A stretch of 64,000 bases of DNA from an uncultured Prevotella sp. (lineage in GTDB: Bacteria > Bacteroidota > Bacteroidia > Bacteroidales > Bacteroidaceae), in assembly GCA_937922435.1 (NCBI GenBank), contig CAKZVT010000002.1, positions 57,290 to 121,289 on the forward strand, in the 5' to 3' direction. The notes beneath the pieces are model-generated. The model was not told the DNA's origin. It did no database searches and saw only the letters and a program-made list of their open reading frames with translations. Position 1 is the stretch's first letter; each line of letters begins with the position of its first letter. A program made the translations under genes and the position numbers. Shown here in pieces: positions 26,187-34,786 of the stretch.

Positions 26187-27520
26187 GCTTTCTTCCTTGT
26201 ATTGTTCTTTTGACTTTTTTCCTTTCACCATAACATACTTGATAAAAACAAAAGCAGAAAACAACGCTGGCACAATTTCACATTTAAGGACATCATTTCA
26301 AGGCCCATAATTAACAGCATCGAATTTCACCAACCTTTTCACCAGCCATTATTATTTGCATTTTTTTCTTTAACCGATAACAACAATCCTAACAAAACAA
26401 ATAAGACTCAAACAACAGAAACATCAAAATCATAAACATCACCATTTTTCACTCCACAATTTTTCATCAGGCTTAAATATCATCCAACCTGTCATTTTTG
26501 TTTTTCGTGATGTTATGCTCCAATGAAACCGACTCCGAACTTTTTTACTTTTATCATTTTGTTCAGTGAGGTATGTAAGGTGAAGTGAGTGATTGTCCCT
26601 GTTTTTTGTTTTTCATCAATGTTTTGGCTACATTATTAAACCCTTCTTGACTTTGCTTTTAATTTTAGCCACGATAGATTTTATTGTTGTTTTGTTTAGC
26701 CACGATTTTTACTTCATTATTTTTGCCGATGTTTTTTAATGATATATTTTTTTGTCGTGATATTCTTTACCTGTTGCAGTTTTGTTCATTGTGCATTTTG
26801 TTCTTCTGGATTTTCATTTGCCTTTCATTTATCGGTTTTTATCAACAAGCAGTATTTTATCAGGCAGGTTATTTTGTTTGGTTGTAAGTTATGATATTGG
26901 TGTTGAATTGTTTGTTGTATTATTCAGTATTTTTGTTGTTTTTGAAGTTGGAGTATATTTTGCATTTTATCATTATCTCAACCTTACACTTACGATACAA
27001 CATTGCTTTACACTGATACAACTTTTATTATTTCAACCAACATAGATAGAACAACAAACCAATTAATCTTTCAACCAATAAAACAAATCAACCAACTTAT
27101 CTGCCCTTGTAATATTCCTGACCAACTTATTTATTTTACTTAACCGAACAAAAACCAAAGCAAACAAGATAAAACCCAATCTAAACCACAAGACAAGTTT
27201 TCAATAATGGCGCTAAGTTAAGAGTTTTGTCAGGTTATTTTTGTTTCATGTTTTGTTGTAATTATTTTTGTTATCGTATTTATTTTTCAGTCTTGTTATT
27301 ATTGTATTCATATCTTGTCGTTATTTTACTGATTGAACATTGATAATACTTTTTTACTTATCCAATCTTACAAGCCCAACCATAAACTAAACCAACAAAT
27401 ACAATTACAATACAACGATAATATTTTTCAATCCAGCTGCTACTTCATTTTGGTTGTATTATTGTGGTTTTAAAAGGATAATAAAAGGAGATAACAAAAG
27501 AAATGAAAGAAAAGAGGGTA

Positions 27521-27740
27521 CTTCGTCCCAAAACAGTGGTAGAGGGGGGAGGATTTTTCTTTTTGTTTTATCACCTCTTTCACCACTGTCGATACCGCGA
27601 AGCAGGTCTATTGATTAACTCTTTGGTAATTCCTTTTATATCCCCTTATTATCCCCTTGTATTACCCTTTTTACAACAATATTACCCCCTTTTTTTTACT
27701 TCTCTATATAATTAACATGAGGGTCGAAAAATCGGGGGGC
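27521..27740. repeat. Structured element, copy B
   Basis: Same layout and orientation as copy A. IR1 pairs CTTCG and ACAGTGGT plus AGAGG (27521-27545) with CCTCT, ACCACTGT and CGAAG (27574-27602). IR2 pairs CCCCC (27685-27689) with GGGGG (27735-27739). The block 27701-27717 is identical to copy A. The stem base pair that is A-T in copy A is C-G here, one compensatory change. It lies 95 bases beyond the 3' end of the helicase gene. Confidence 0.7.
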
Positions 27741-27834
27741 TCTTTTACTTATTGTTTTAAACTTAAGACCATGATATTAAGACAGAATTAACCAACAAAT
27801 GAAGACAGCGGCTACTATATATTCCGGCATTGGT

Positions 27835-29547
27835 TCATCTTGTTTCGGGTACAATGTCAAGCAATATCCTGATGCTTTTAAGGACGTTTATCAGAGCCTT
27901 GTACTTATCCTTTTCATTCCGGCTCCTCTTAATCCCCAACATATCAAGAAAATCAAACGTAACCTCTTTCCTGAACTCTTTTCCCTGGACTATGGCTTCC
28001 TGCATTCTATAGTCACTTCCGGCCAAGGTTATGATTTCGCTTTTGGTATTGCTCCTTATCTTCATACCATCGAGTTTTACCTTCCAGTCTTCATGTATCA
28101 TTGGGCTTATCGGTATTAACTTGTTCTTGTTGAAATACGAATCCAACCTATCAATGAAACATTCCTCAAAATCACAAGTATAGAGAACAGTATAGACCTC
28201 TCCCTTGATGTGCTTCCTTATTCCTATCCTTGTTATAAGCTGGGCAAAATACCACATCTTAAGGTCTTGTGAATCAGCCTTTGTCCCGTATGCCTTCCTT
28301 ATTTTTGCAGCTTCGGTATTAGGCAAGCTCCAGTCACCACATAGTATTATTTGTTTCATATCTCGGTATTGGTTGGTGCTTTTATTATCCGACGCCCCAT
28401 AGTAAGTAACAGAAAAAGTATCTTCACTCAACCCTCGTTCCAACAATCCATTCCTGACCCTTTCGGCATAAGATGATATACCAGGTCCTTCGTCATTACC
28501 ATTAACATCCTTCCAACAGACAACAAGAGAGGGTTTGTCAATAAGTTTTGCGACATCATCAAGAATAGAACTGAACTTATCATTATCCAACCTGTTCCTT
28601 TTCAACCCGAACTCCACCTGCTTAAACTCCGTAACGGTATTGTATTTCTCCTTTACATCCAATAATTTGAAACATGAAGAACCCTTGAAGAGAATATTAC
28701 CGGCTCCCTCGAAAATAAGCACGTGGGTCTTTATAGCTACATTATCGGGACAAATATCTATCGGGTTAAAAGTAATGCCAACCTTTTGTCCTTCCTCGAC
28801 CATCCATGAATCATAATATTTCGGGATAAGGCCAAGAACAACATCCCTCTTTATCCTGTTTATCTTGTATGTGTCGTTGAAAAAGTCGAGTCTGGTATTC
28901 CTGATGAAGCAGTCGTAGTATTTTTCTATTTCGGCCTTGTCCTTGCTTACTATCCTGCCATCCTCGTCCGTCTTTCCGAATATACCGAGCAATGTCCTGT
29001 CAAACTCAACGAACGGCTTGATAAAAGTGGGTGTCTCGTCAAATACGACATATCTCCTCAAGTCATTCCTTGTCATCAACTTTGCAAAATCACCGTCGAA
29101 TGGTTTTACTTCTTCATTTGGATTGTAGACAAGGAAATAGTTAATCAAGTCTGTCCAGAAGCGTACATGGGTAATCAATATGACCTTCTTGTATATCAAC
29201 ATTTCCGGATTGTCCCTGTATAAAGATAATTGGCATTGGAATTCCCCGTCGCTCGAAACTATCATCACGTCATTATAGTTCAGACCGCAGGATTTATCTT
29301 TCACCAGCTCGTCAATAATCCAGCGATACATTTTCTTGAGTTCTTCTTTCGTATCGACACAATAAAGAATACCCATGTCGTATTTATGTCTTATCAGGCT
29401 TTTAATTGATTCTGTCTTTCCTGCGCCCATGGAAGTAGAGATTATATAGCCACCATTTTCATCCGGAACATCAACCTCTCCTGTCTTCAAGTCCATGGTA
29501 AATCCGTCTCCGGTAGAATGTGGTTTAATGTTAAACAGCTCTTTCAT
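27835..29547 (-). CDS. Superfamily 2-like helicase/ATPase
   Basis: A 570-residue NTPase. Walker A is STSMGAGKTESI (Lys44), of the MGxGKT form found in herpes UL9-type origin-binding helicases. Walker B is YVVFDETPTF near residue 169. Motif III-like residues follow, and near residue 435 there is QLITRIGIRKHIKGEVYTVLY, which resembles helicase motif VI (QxxxRxxR). No nuclease or DNA-binding domain is recognised at the C-terminus. It starts 14 bases after the acidic protein gene, so the two are co-transcribed. With the BT4734-like protein downstream it would make a plausible primase/helicase pair for a mobile element. The family assignment by motif is good; the role in replication is inference. 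Confidence 0.75.
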   Translation of the reverse strand: MKELFNIKPHSTGDGFTMDLKTGEVDVPDENGGYIISTSMGAGKTESIKSLIRHKYDMGILYCVDTKEELKKMYRWIIDELVKDKSCGLNYNDVMIVSSDGEFQCQLSLYRDNPEMLIYKKVILITHVRFWTDLINYFLVYNPNEEVKPFDGDFAKLMTRNDLRRYVVFDETPTFIKPFVEFDRTLLGIFGKTDEDGRIVSKDKAEIEKYYDCFIRNTRLDFFNDTYKINRIKRDVVLGLIPKYYDSWMVEEGQKVGITFNPIDICPDNVAIKTHVLIFEGAGNILFKGSSCFKLLDVKEKYNTVTEFKQVEFGLKRNRLDNDKFSSILDDVAKLIDKPSLVVCWKDVNGNDEGPGISSYAERVRNGLLERGLSEDTFSVTYYGASDNKSTNQYRDMKQIILCGDWSLPNTEAAKIRKAYGTKADSQDLKMWYFAQLITRIGIRKHIKGEVYTVLYTCDFEECFIDRLDSYFNKNKLIPISPMIHEDWKVKLDGMKIRSNTKSEIITLAGSDYRMQEAIVQGKEFRKEVTFDFLDMLGIKRSRNEKDKYKALINVLKSIRILLDIVPETR

Positions 29548-29561
29548 CTTTACAAGTTATT

Positions 29562-29885
29562 TTATTCATCATCCTCTTCTTCATTATCGGTACGTTCCTC
29601 CTCATAATAATACTCCTCCTCTTCTTCATAATAGGAATCCTCAGTGTCTGAATCCTTCATATCGTCAATTACATACCAATCGTCCTTGTGCCTCATTAAA
29701 AGGAACTCATACAAAGACCAGACATCATCCTCTGTGAAAAATCCGGGGTCAATGTCCGACGATTCATTCTCCATTATCTCGAAGTCCTGTCTTATCTGTT
29801 CCAACAACTCCGACTTGTATTTTACTTCCATACTGTTGCCGTTGTTCATTATTATCCTTGTTGCTTTATCGTTATATTTTTTCAT
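29562..29885 (-). CDS. Small acidic protein
   Basis: A 107-residue protein with a normal first 70 residues (helical, YKSELLEQIRQDFEIMENE; EDDVWSLYEFLLMRHKDDWYV) and an extremely acidic Tyr/Glu/Asp tail from about residue 78. No family recognised. Acidic small proteins next to replication or recombination genes on mobile elements can be DNA mimics or chaperone-like partners, but there is no direct evidence here. It is upstream of and apparently co-transcribed with the helicase, with a 14-base gap. Confidence 0.65.
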   Translation of the reverse strand: MKKYNDKATRIIMNNGNSMEVKYKSELLEQIRQDFEIMENESSDIDPGFFTEDDVWSLYEFLLMRHKDDWYVIDDMKDSDTEDSYYEEEEEYYYEEERTDNEEEDDE

Positions 29886-29935
29886 CGCTGTTTCGTTTTT
29901 TTATGGTTATTTATTTTTGTATTTATTTATAGTCC

Positions 29936-30011
29936 AAGGATAAGGTCTGGAACTCATTAAAACCACCATATTGATTACAGTGATTGAAAGAGAACAACCA
30001 AGCCTTATCCT
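29936..30011 (-). promoter_or_regulatory. Inverted repeat in the leader of the acidic protein gene
   Basis: AAGGATAAGG (29936-29945) pairs with CCTTATCCT (30003-30011) about 50 bases upstream of the ATG at 29885. It may be a leader hairpin or a terminator for the upstream HNH gene. A TATATAATTA word like that of the structured elements occurs at 30109-30118. Confidence 0.35.
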
Positions 30012-30140
30012 GTCAAAAAGAGTGTCGGGGAATAATAATGTTTTTGTGTTTTTCAATGTTATCCCGTCAAGAACAAATCAAACCAAGTAAAACCAAATAT
30101 CAAATCCTTATATAATTACCATATTCAAAATTCTGGAGCT

Positions 30141-30944
30141 TTAGATGTGTTGGTATCGTGGTTGTTTTTCCATATAGTCCCACTTCTCACCATTCCATTC
30201 ACGCCCAAGTCTGTTCTTTTCGTCAACCGTCCTGTTATAATATTCCTTGTATCTCGGGTCGTTATAGTCAGTCCATTCAAGGTTGTCGGAGTCGAAGTTG
30301 AGCCAGTCATTATCCCTGTGGAGTATTACAGGATGCTCGAATTGCTCTTTATTTTCATTAACATAGCCAGCTATATCCATTAGCTTGTCAACACTAATTC
30401 TTTTCCTCTCGTACCTTCCCCAACTGTTTTTCCTCTCATACTCAACAAAAGGCTCGATAGGAACAATCATATCAATATCCCTGTCACCGATTGCAGTCCC
30501 TACCTCCAATTCCTTTCCGTTCTGATATATCGTTCCGTTACTTCTTACTTCAAGGCCATCAGTCAACTTTACCTTACCCGCTGTTGCAGCCGTAGTTTGT
30601 GGATAGACAGTTGTTGCAAGCCTCCATTCAAGGTTTTTATAGTGGTCATTCTGTAAGTTTCCATCCTTGTGAACCAGTACATAATAATTGCCGTCATCAG
30701 GTTTAGGGGCACAGAAACAATCCGCAACCATATACTGAATATAGACCCTTCCTAAATTCTTGTTATCTATGTATCTGAGGCCTTCTTCGTCCACTTTGAT
30801 TTTCGGGTTGTAGGTCTTCAGTTTGTTCCTGTCTTCATGGTCTATAAATTCCTTTTCAACAAACAGACCGTCTTCAGAAATTTTAGTCGATGTAGCGAAA
30901 TGTTTACGGATTCTTACGCCATCCCTTACTTCCTCATTTTTCAT
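30141..30944 (-). CDS. HNH endonuclease-like protein with two motif copies
   Basis: A 267-residue protein with two HNH_3-type signatures. The first is HKDGNLQNDHYKNLEW at residues 92-107, the second HRDNDWLNFDSDNLEW at 209-224. In homing-type HNH proteins this motif binds the metal and cuts DNA; the first copy keeps His, Asn and His while the second lacks the last His and may be inactive or structural. The N-terminal part (ATSTKISEDGLFVEKEF) resembles the NUMOD4-like region that often precedes such nucleases. It overlaps the upstream gene by 11 bases. It may be a homing endonuclease or a nuclease used in replication of the element. Confidence 0.7.
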   Translation of the reverse strand: MKNEEVRDGVRIRKHFATSTKISEDGLFVEKEFIDHEDRNKLKTYNPKIKVDEEGLRYIDNKNLGRVYIQYMVADCFCAPKPDDGNYYVLVHKDGNLQNDHYKNLEWRLATTVYPQTTAATAGKVKLTDGLEVRSNGTIYQNGKELEVGTAIGDRDIDMIVPIEPFVEYERKNSWGRYERKRISVDKLMDIAGYVNENKEQFEHPVILHRDNDWLNFDSDNLEWTDYNDPRYKEYYNRTVDEKNRLGREWNGEKWDYMEKQPRYQHI

Positions 30945-31275
30945 AATTGCCTCCTTTCTGCTTTTTAGAGTTAATGATTAAGTCTATCCCGAATTCGTCC
31001 TTGAGGTATTGAACGAGTGTATTGTAGGCATCGGTCCTCTTTCTCTCCCTTGGTATTACAGTCAACAATTCAGACAAGTCAACCTTAATGCAGAGTCCGC
31101 TTTCAAGTTTCCTGCCCGTATAATTCTCCAAGGCTTCAATATCCTTCCTGAACTTGTCTGGAACTATAACTGTGTTTTCTTTGTTTGCGTTTACATCCGG
31201 AGAAACACAATCCGGACGACCTTCCGAATACTGTACTTCATCGGAAAGTGTTTTTGCTAAATTTAATATTATCAT
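30934..31275 (-). CDS. Hypothetical protein
   Basis: A 113-residue hydrophilic protein with no recognised motif. The middle part (VIVPDKFRKDIEALENYTGRKL) resembles a conserved helical segment, and the tail is basic (NSKKQKGGNYEK). It overlaps the HNH gene downstream by 11 bases, so the two are translated together. No -7 box is visible upstream; the preceding 540 bases hold tandem repeats and no gene. Confidence 0.55.
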   Translation of the reverse strand: MIILNLAKTLSDEVQYSEGRPDCVSPDVNANKENTVIVPDKFRKDIEALENYTGRKLESGLCIKVDLSELLTVIPRERKRTDAYNTLVQYLKDEFGIDLIINSKKQKGGNYEK

Positions 31276-31308
31276 TATTTCTAACGATTAAATTTGTCTT
31301 CATACATT

Positions 31309-31570
31309 AGTTAGGATTTGGAGGTCTGGCAGGAGCGTTTTGTGGCCTTAAATGACCTTTTACGTCATTCCATGTTCAACTTCTTATCCACAAGTTAGGT
31401 TTTGAGGGTCTGGGAAGTGCGTTTTATTGCTTTGAATGACATATTATACCGCCCGATGTTCAACCTTCATCCTTTTCACAAGTTAGGCATTGAAGGTCTG
31501 TCAGGCGCGTTTTATTGCTTTGGAGGACATTGCATTGGTAACTTATTGATATTCAGGTGCTTATCATCCA
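31309..31570. repeat. Three degenerate tandem repeats of about 86 bases
   Basis: Units begin with AGTTAGG at 31309, 31393 and 31481 (84 and 88 bases apart). Each contains GGTCTG, a GCGTTTTxTTGCTTT-like core and a GAC word; the first two also share an ATGTTCAAC word. They fill most of the 31276-31818 gap, which has no gene. The GCGTTTTATTGC core resembles the dispersed repeats at 39257, 50371 and 53462. Confidence 0.65.
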
Positions 31571-31818
31571 ACTTACAAAAGGCCATATTTTAGTTTGTAA
31601 TAGAGCACCTTTCATCGTCCAATATGCCGTGTTTTATGATGTGGTTAACCGTCTTTTACGACCTGCTTCTTGACTCGTTCATAGTCGTTTAGACAACAGA
31701 CAAATTGAAGTCTCCAAAATAATCCAAATATGTCCCTTTCCGGCTAATCCGTCCTTTTCAGGGATTTTGTTTTGTACTTTCAATGCAAATGTGTAAATTT
31801 GTAGAAAAATGCAAGATT

Positions 31819-32025
31819 ATGGAACCAAACTTAACATATTATCTGAATATTCCTGAAAGCGACAAGAGTTTGTTCAAGTCGTTGGTCAGAAAGTTCGGTT
31901 GGACAGCCAAGAAACAAAAGACCCAGACTGTATGCCGCTTGGATAAAGCCATAAAAGCAGCGCATGAGGACAAACTGTTTGAAACAGACAACATCGACGT
32001 ACTGATGAAAAGCCTTAAGGAATGA
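31819..32025 (+). CDS. Antitoxin of the YafQ-like module
   Basis: A 68-residue protein directly upstream of, and overlapping by 4 bases, a YafQ-type toxin, which fixes its role by position. ATG 31819 (MEPNLTYYLNIPESD) is preferred; an in-frame ATG at 31789 would add 10 residues. The sequence is helical and charged (LFKSLVRKFGWTAKK, RLDKAIKAAHEDKLFE), a size and layout seen in Bacteroidota antitoxins paired with RelE/YafQ toxins. It likely represses its own promoter. Confidence 0.75.
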   Translation: MEPNLTYYLNIPESDKSLFKSLVRKFGWTAKKQKTQTVCRLDKAIKAAHEDKLFETDNIDVLMKSLKE

Positions 32026-32300
32026 GTTATACGATAAGATACTCCAATCTCTTTAAACGCTCATTCAAGAAATGCTTAAAGCGTGGATGTGACGAGGGCA
32101 AATTCCGGGAAGTCATTACAATCTTGTCTGAAAACGGCAGTCTTCCGGCTAAATATCATCCCCACAAGTTAAAAGGCGCATATAAGGATTGCTGGGAGTG
32201 CCATATAACTCCTGACTGGTTACTTGTATGGGAGCAAAAGGATGACGAATTGTTGCTAATACTTATAGACACCGGCAGCCATAGTGATTTGTTCGGGTGA
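32022..32300 (+). CDS. YafQ-family mRNA interferase toxin
   Basis: A 92-residue RelE-superfamily toxin. It shows the YafQ pattern YSNLFKRSFKKCLKRGCD, KYHPHKLKGAYKDCWECHITPDWLLVWEQ and, at the end, LIDTGSHSDLFG. The histidines, the Asp-Trp of PDWLL and the C-terminal SHSDLF correspond to YafQ catalytic residues (His50, His63, Asp67, His87, Phe91). It cleaves mRNA on the ribosome. The ATG overlaps the antitoxin stop. No terminator is obvious; a perfect 9-base hairpin (TTGAATGAA/TTCATTCAA, 32388-32415) lies 90 bases downstream. Confidence 0.9.
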   Translation: MSYTIRYSNLFKRSFKKCLKRGCDEGKFREVITILSENGSLPAKYHPHKLKGAYKDCWECHITPDWLLVWEQKDDELLLILIDTGSHSDLFG

Positions 32301-32440
32301 TTTGCTCTTTACATGGTTTATGTTTCCCTGTTTGGGTGACAAAAACAAATATTGTTTCCTAAAATAAAGGAAATGTAAACAAATTATTTGAATGAAAACA
32401 AGCCCCTTCATTCAAAATGTGGTTTGCCGTCTTTTAGAAT

Positions 32441-32569
32441 ATGTCAGTACGAAAAGCATTTAAAGCCTTAATAATGAGGGATTACGATACGACAAATATC
32501 ACCCTTATCCGACAGCTTATAAAAATGGTTGGTTCGGATTATCGTTCGGCTTGTAGGAATAGAAAATAA
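32441..32569 (+). CDS. Possible small protein (42 residues)
   Basis: A 42-codon frame (MSVRKAFKALIMRDYD ... GSDYRSACRNRK) with plausible composition, lying in the otherwise empty stretch after the YafQ module. It has no recognised family and no clear promoter. It may be a remnant, since short basic frames continue downstream to about 32730 without a full gene. Confidence 0.3.
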   Translation: MSVRKAFKALIMRDYDTTNITLIRQLIKMVGSDYRSACRNRK

Positions 32570-33199
32570 AACAAATCTATGGGCCAAACAACAATCAGGC
32601 AAGAGGCACCACTATGAAGAACCTGTGGAAAAGGCGGTGGCAAGAAAAGACCGTCAGTTTAAGGCCTTGGTGACGAAGCGTATGACCTGCTTTTACCTCA
32701 TGTGTAGATTTTTGGAAGTACGTGGAACCTAAAGCAAAGGTCGGGACATTGTGTGGAGAGCATGGTGTTTCGGCCTTTTTATTTTTCTTCATTATTCTTG
32801 TGCTGCTTGTGGATACTTTCTACCAGGGGGGGGGCTAGTGAATAATTGAAAATAACAAAATTTCTCACTGAAAATACCAAGTTTCTTATATAAAGGGATT
32901 ATCTCAGAGTAAAAAATTGTTATCCATTGTATCACTAGAGGAACTACGTTGGCAAATATCCATGAGCACCACTTTTATTACCTTGTAAAACACTTCCGTT
33001 CCTCACCTACATTTTTACCGTTTTACCCTTTTACTTTTTTACCTTTTATTCTCACCTTCTCACCCTCTCACCTTCTCACCCTCGTTTTACCTTTTTACTT
33101 TTTTACTTTCAAAATTTCTTCCGTCTGTAATCCCCTGAAAGCCTTAATTGTGTATTAGGAAACAACATTATTAACAATCATTTTAAACAACAGACAATT
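32570..33199. other. Gene-poor stretch with G9 run and short-word repeats
   Basis: No supported gene. A run of nine G occurs at 32826-32834. From about 32997 to 33115 the sequence is built from TTTTACC/TTTTAC and TTCTCACC/CTCTCACC words repeated many times, like the spacers at 20614 and 640. The rest has no recognisable structure. Confidence 0.55.
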
Positions 33200-33367
33200 A
33201 TGGAAATCAGGAACATTTTAAGGACAGGTTACAAAGTATTGGTTGTGACCGTGACTTTAATCGAGGCCATTGACTTGAGCAAAAATCTTATTGGCAAGTG
33301 TAAAAACAAAAAGGCTACCACAGTATCTGACTCGGTAGCCGGAACAAACAGCGTTGAGAGTGCTTAA
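33200..33367 (+). CDS. Small hypothetical protein (55 residues)
   Basis: A 55-codon frame starting MEIRNILRTGYKVLVVTVTLIEAIDL and ending in a polar tail (VSDSVAGTNSVESA). The first half is amphipathic to hydrophobic. It is the first of three small plus-strand frames (33200, 33360, 33512) closely packed before the DUF3871 gene. Close packing and an overlap with the next frame argue for real genes. Function unknown; a holin-like or membrane peptide is possible but unproved. Confidence 0.45.
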   Translation: MEIRNILRTGYKVLVVTVTLIEAIDLSKNLIGKCKNKKATTVSDSVAGTNSVESA

Positions 33368-33485
33368 GGAAAAAGACCTCGACGTTCTGATTAATTTCCT
33401 TGAGGGGCTTGCTACGCTCTTGAAGGGGATAAAGAAATTACAGGGGGTAATCGTGAAACTATTGGAATCGCGAGAGCCTCCTTAG
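33360..33485 (+). CDS. Small hypothetical protein (41 residues)
   Basis: A 41-residue frame starting at GTG 33360, or TTG 33354, overlapping the previous frame by 8 bases. The sequence (LKEKDLDVLINFLEGL, ATLLKGIKKLQGVIVKLLES) is an amphipathic helix with regular leucines. No family recognised. The non-ATG start and small size keep confidence low. Confidence 0.4.
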   Translation: MLKEKDLDVLINFLEGLATLLKGIKKLQGVIVKLLESREPP

Positions 33486-33511
33486 TTTTTCACCGTTTAA
33501 ACAAAATCAAA

Positions 33512-33649
33512 ATGAAAAAGAAGGACAAGACAACAACGAAATGCAGCATAATACCTATAAACAAGAGTGCTGCAAACCGACCGGACAACAAGGCTAAAAC
33601 AATCAAAATGCCAAAAAGTTCGGTCCTTTATTTCTTCAACATCGGGTAA
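33512..33649 (+). CDS. Small basic hypothetical protein (45 residues)
   Basis: Starts ATG 33512 (MKKKDKTTTKCSIIPINK) and ends 23 bases before the DUF3871 gene. It is strongly basic with no motif. Its position right before a recognised gene suggests co-transcription. Function unknown. Confidence 0.4.
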   Translation: MKKKDKTTTKCSIIPINKSAANRPDNKAKTIKMPKSSVLYFFNIG

Positions 33650-33672
33650 ACAACAACTAAAAACACAAGAAA

Positions 33673-34680
33673 ATGAAGACAAACAACAACGACCAACAGA
33701 CGATAACCATGCCATTCGAGGGTGAGGTTATAACAAATGACGATGGAGCAAAAGGTAAAAGGCATCCCAACTTCATCGAGAGTAATACACAAGAAATATC
33801 GCTTGAAGAACTTACGGAGAGGAACATCATACCAACTTTCAGCGACAACAGTCTTACAATATCGCACCAGAATTTCATCGGAGCGGTTACAAAGGTGGCA
33901 AACAATGTATTCGGTGAGCTTACGCCAGTCGAATTAAGGGTTTCACATTCGATTATTGGCCGTATTCCATCTGCCCAGCACAAGAAAGCATACGAACTTA
34001 CGGAAAAAGAGAAGACCGTATTCTACCAAAGGATGGCTTTCTGCTGTCACGTACTTAACCTTACAAGAACAATCAATGGTCAGGTAGTTCATCTTTGCAT
34101 AGGCGGTGTCAGGGCATATAATGAGGACAAGCTATACAGCAGGAAATCGGCGATGAAGTTCAAGGTATTTGTTGGTTGGCAAGTCCGTGTATGCTCAAAT
34201 TTAATGCTGACTTGTGACGGTTATTCGGGAACTATTGAATGTTTGACCGAGGCGGATATAATGCAGAAGACCTTTGAGCTGTTCGGTGGTTTCGAGCCTA
34301 TGATGGATGATACATTACACCAGCTTGAAGGATTGAGGGCGACACCAATACCAGAGGAGCTGTTCTGTAAAATCATAGGGAGGATGAGGTTATACCAAGC
34401 ATTGCCCATGAACGAACAGAGGAAACTACCGCCGCTTATTGTTGGAGATACGGCGGTAAACGCAATGGTAAGGAACTATGTTACCAACCCGGATTTCGGA
34501 ATAACAAGCGGATACGACTTTACCTGCTGGAACCTGATGCAACTAGGAAATGAGGCGGTCAAACAAAGCTATATAGACAAGTGGCTTGAGAGGAACCAAA
34601 ACTGCACCGATTTTGCGATAGGAATTCAGAAGGCGATAAATGGGGATGACACAGAGGGCTATTCCTGGTTCATAAGCTAA
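33673..34680 (+). CDS. DUF3871 family protein
   Basis: A 335-residue protein that matches the Bacteroidota DUF3871 family by its shared segments: PNFIESNTQEISLEELTERNIIPTF, SHQNFIGAVTKVANNVF, LRVSHSIIGRIPSAQHKKA, LTEKEKTVFYQRMAF, IGGVRAYNEDKLYSRK and FKVFVGWQVRVCSNL. The family is common on plasmids, phages and conjugative elements and has no known function. It is followed by a strong hairpin terminator and then by a single-strand-annealing protein gene, so it belongs to the recombination block of the element. Confidence 0.85.
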   Translation: MKTNNNDQQTITMPFEGEVITNDDGAKGKRHPNFIESNTQEISLEELTERNIIPTFSDNSLTISHQNFIGAVTKVANNVFGELTPVELRVSHSIIGRIPSAQHKKAYELTEKEKTVFYQRMAFCCHVLNLTRTINGQVVHLCIGGVRAYNEDKLYSRKSAMKFKVFVGWQVRVCSNLMLTCDGYSGTIECLTEADIMQKTFELFGGFEPMMDDTLHQLEGLRATPIPEELFCKIIGRMRLYQALPMNEQRKLPPLIVGDTAVNAMVRNYVTNPDFGITSGYDFTCWNLMQLGNEAVKQSYIDKWLERNQNCTDFAIGIQKAINGDDTEGYSWFIS

Positions 34681-34692
34681 ATCACTTACAAG

Positions 34693-34741
34693 AGGAGAGA
34701 TACACAATCAATTAAAAGTAAACGTGTGTCCCTCCTTTTTT
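34693..34741 (+). terminator. Strong hairpin between DUF3871 and DUF1071 genes
   Basis: AGGAGAGATACAC (34693-34705) pairs at 12 of 13 positions with GTGTGTCCCTCCT (34724-34736), and six T follow. It lies 13 bases after the stop and 46 bases before the next ATG. Confidence 0.8.
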
Positions 34742-34786
34742 GTTTGGTTCAACTTAAATCAATAATAACTATAAAGCAAAACAATT

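Larger units (their letters stand above)
25474..27834. other. 2.36 kb gene-free AT-rich region with strand-asymmetric blocks
   Basis: No convincing gene is found; the short open frames here are composed of low-complexity Phe/Leu/Ile codons. The region alternates between T/G-rich and A/C-rich blocks on the plus strand. It is A/C-rich to about 26490, T/G-rich to about 26985, A/C-rich to about 27205, T/G-rich to about 27350, then A/C-rich again to about 27430. Two copies of a structured element (25952-26186 and 27521-27740) lie in it. It separates the BT4734-like gene from a helicase gene on the same strand. An origin of replication or a long non-coding transcript are the most natural readings; neither is proved. 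Confidence 0.6.

Noticed and set aside
26684..27045. Hydrophobic open frames in the AT-rich region
   Set aside because: They consist of low-complexity Phe/Leu/Ile codons from T-rich DNA, overlap one another and have no start context or homologous pattern.
31276..31570. The 86-base repeats as a CRISPR array
   Set aside because: Units are degenerate along their whole length, with no constant repeat and unique spacer pattern, and no cas gene is present.
32529..32732. 67-codon frame after the YafQ module
   Set aside because: Basic low-quality sequence with a GTG-type context and no neighbour support; may be a remnant but not a gene.
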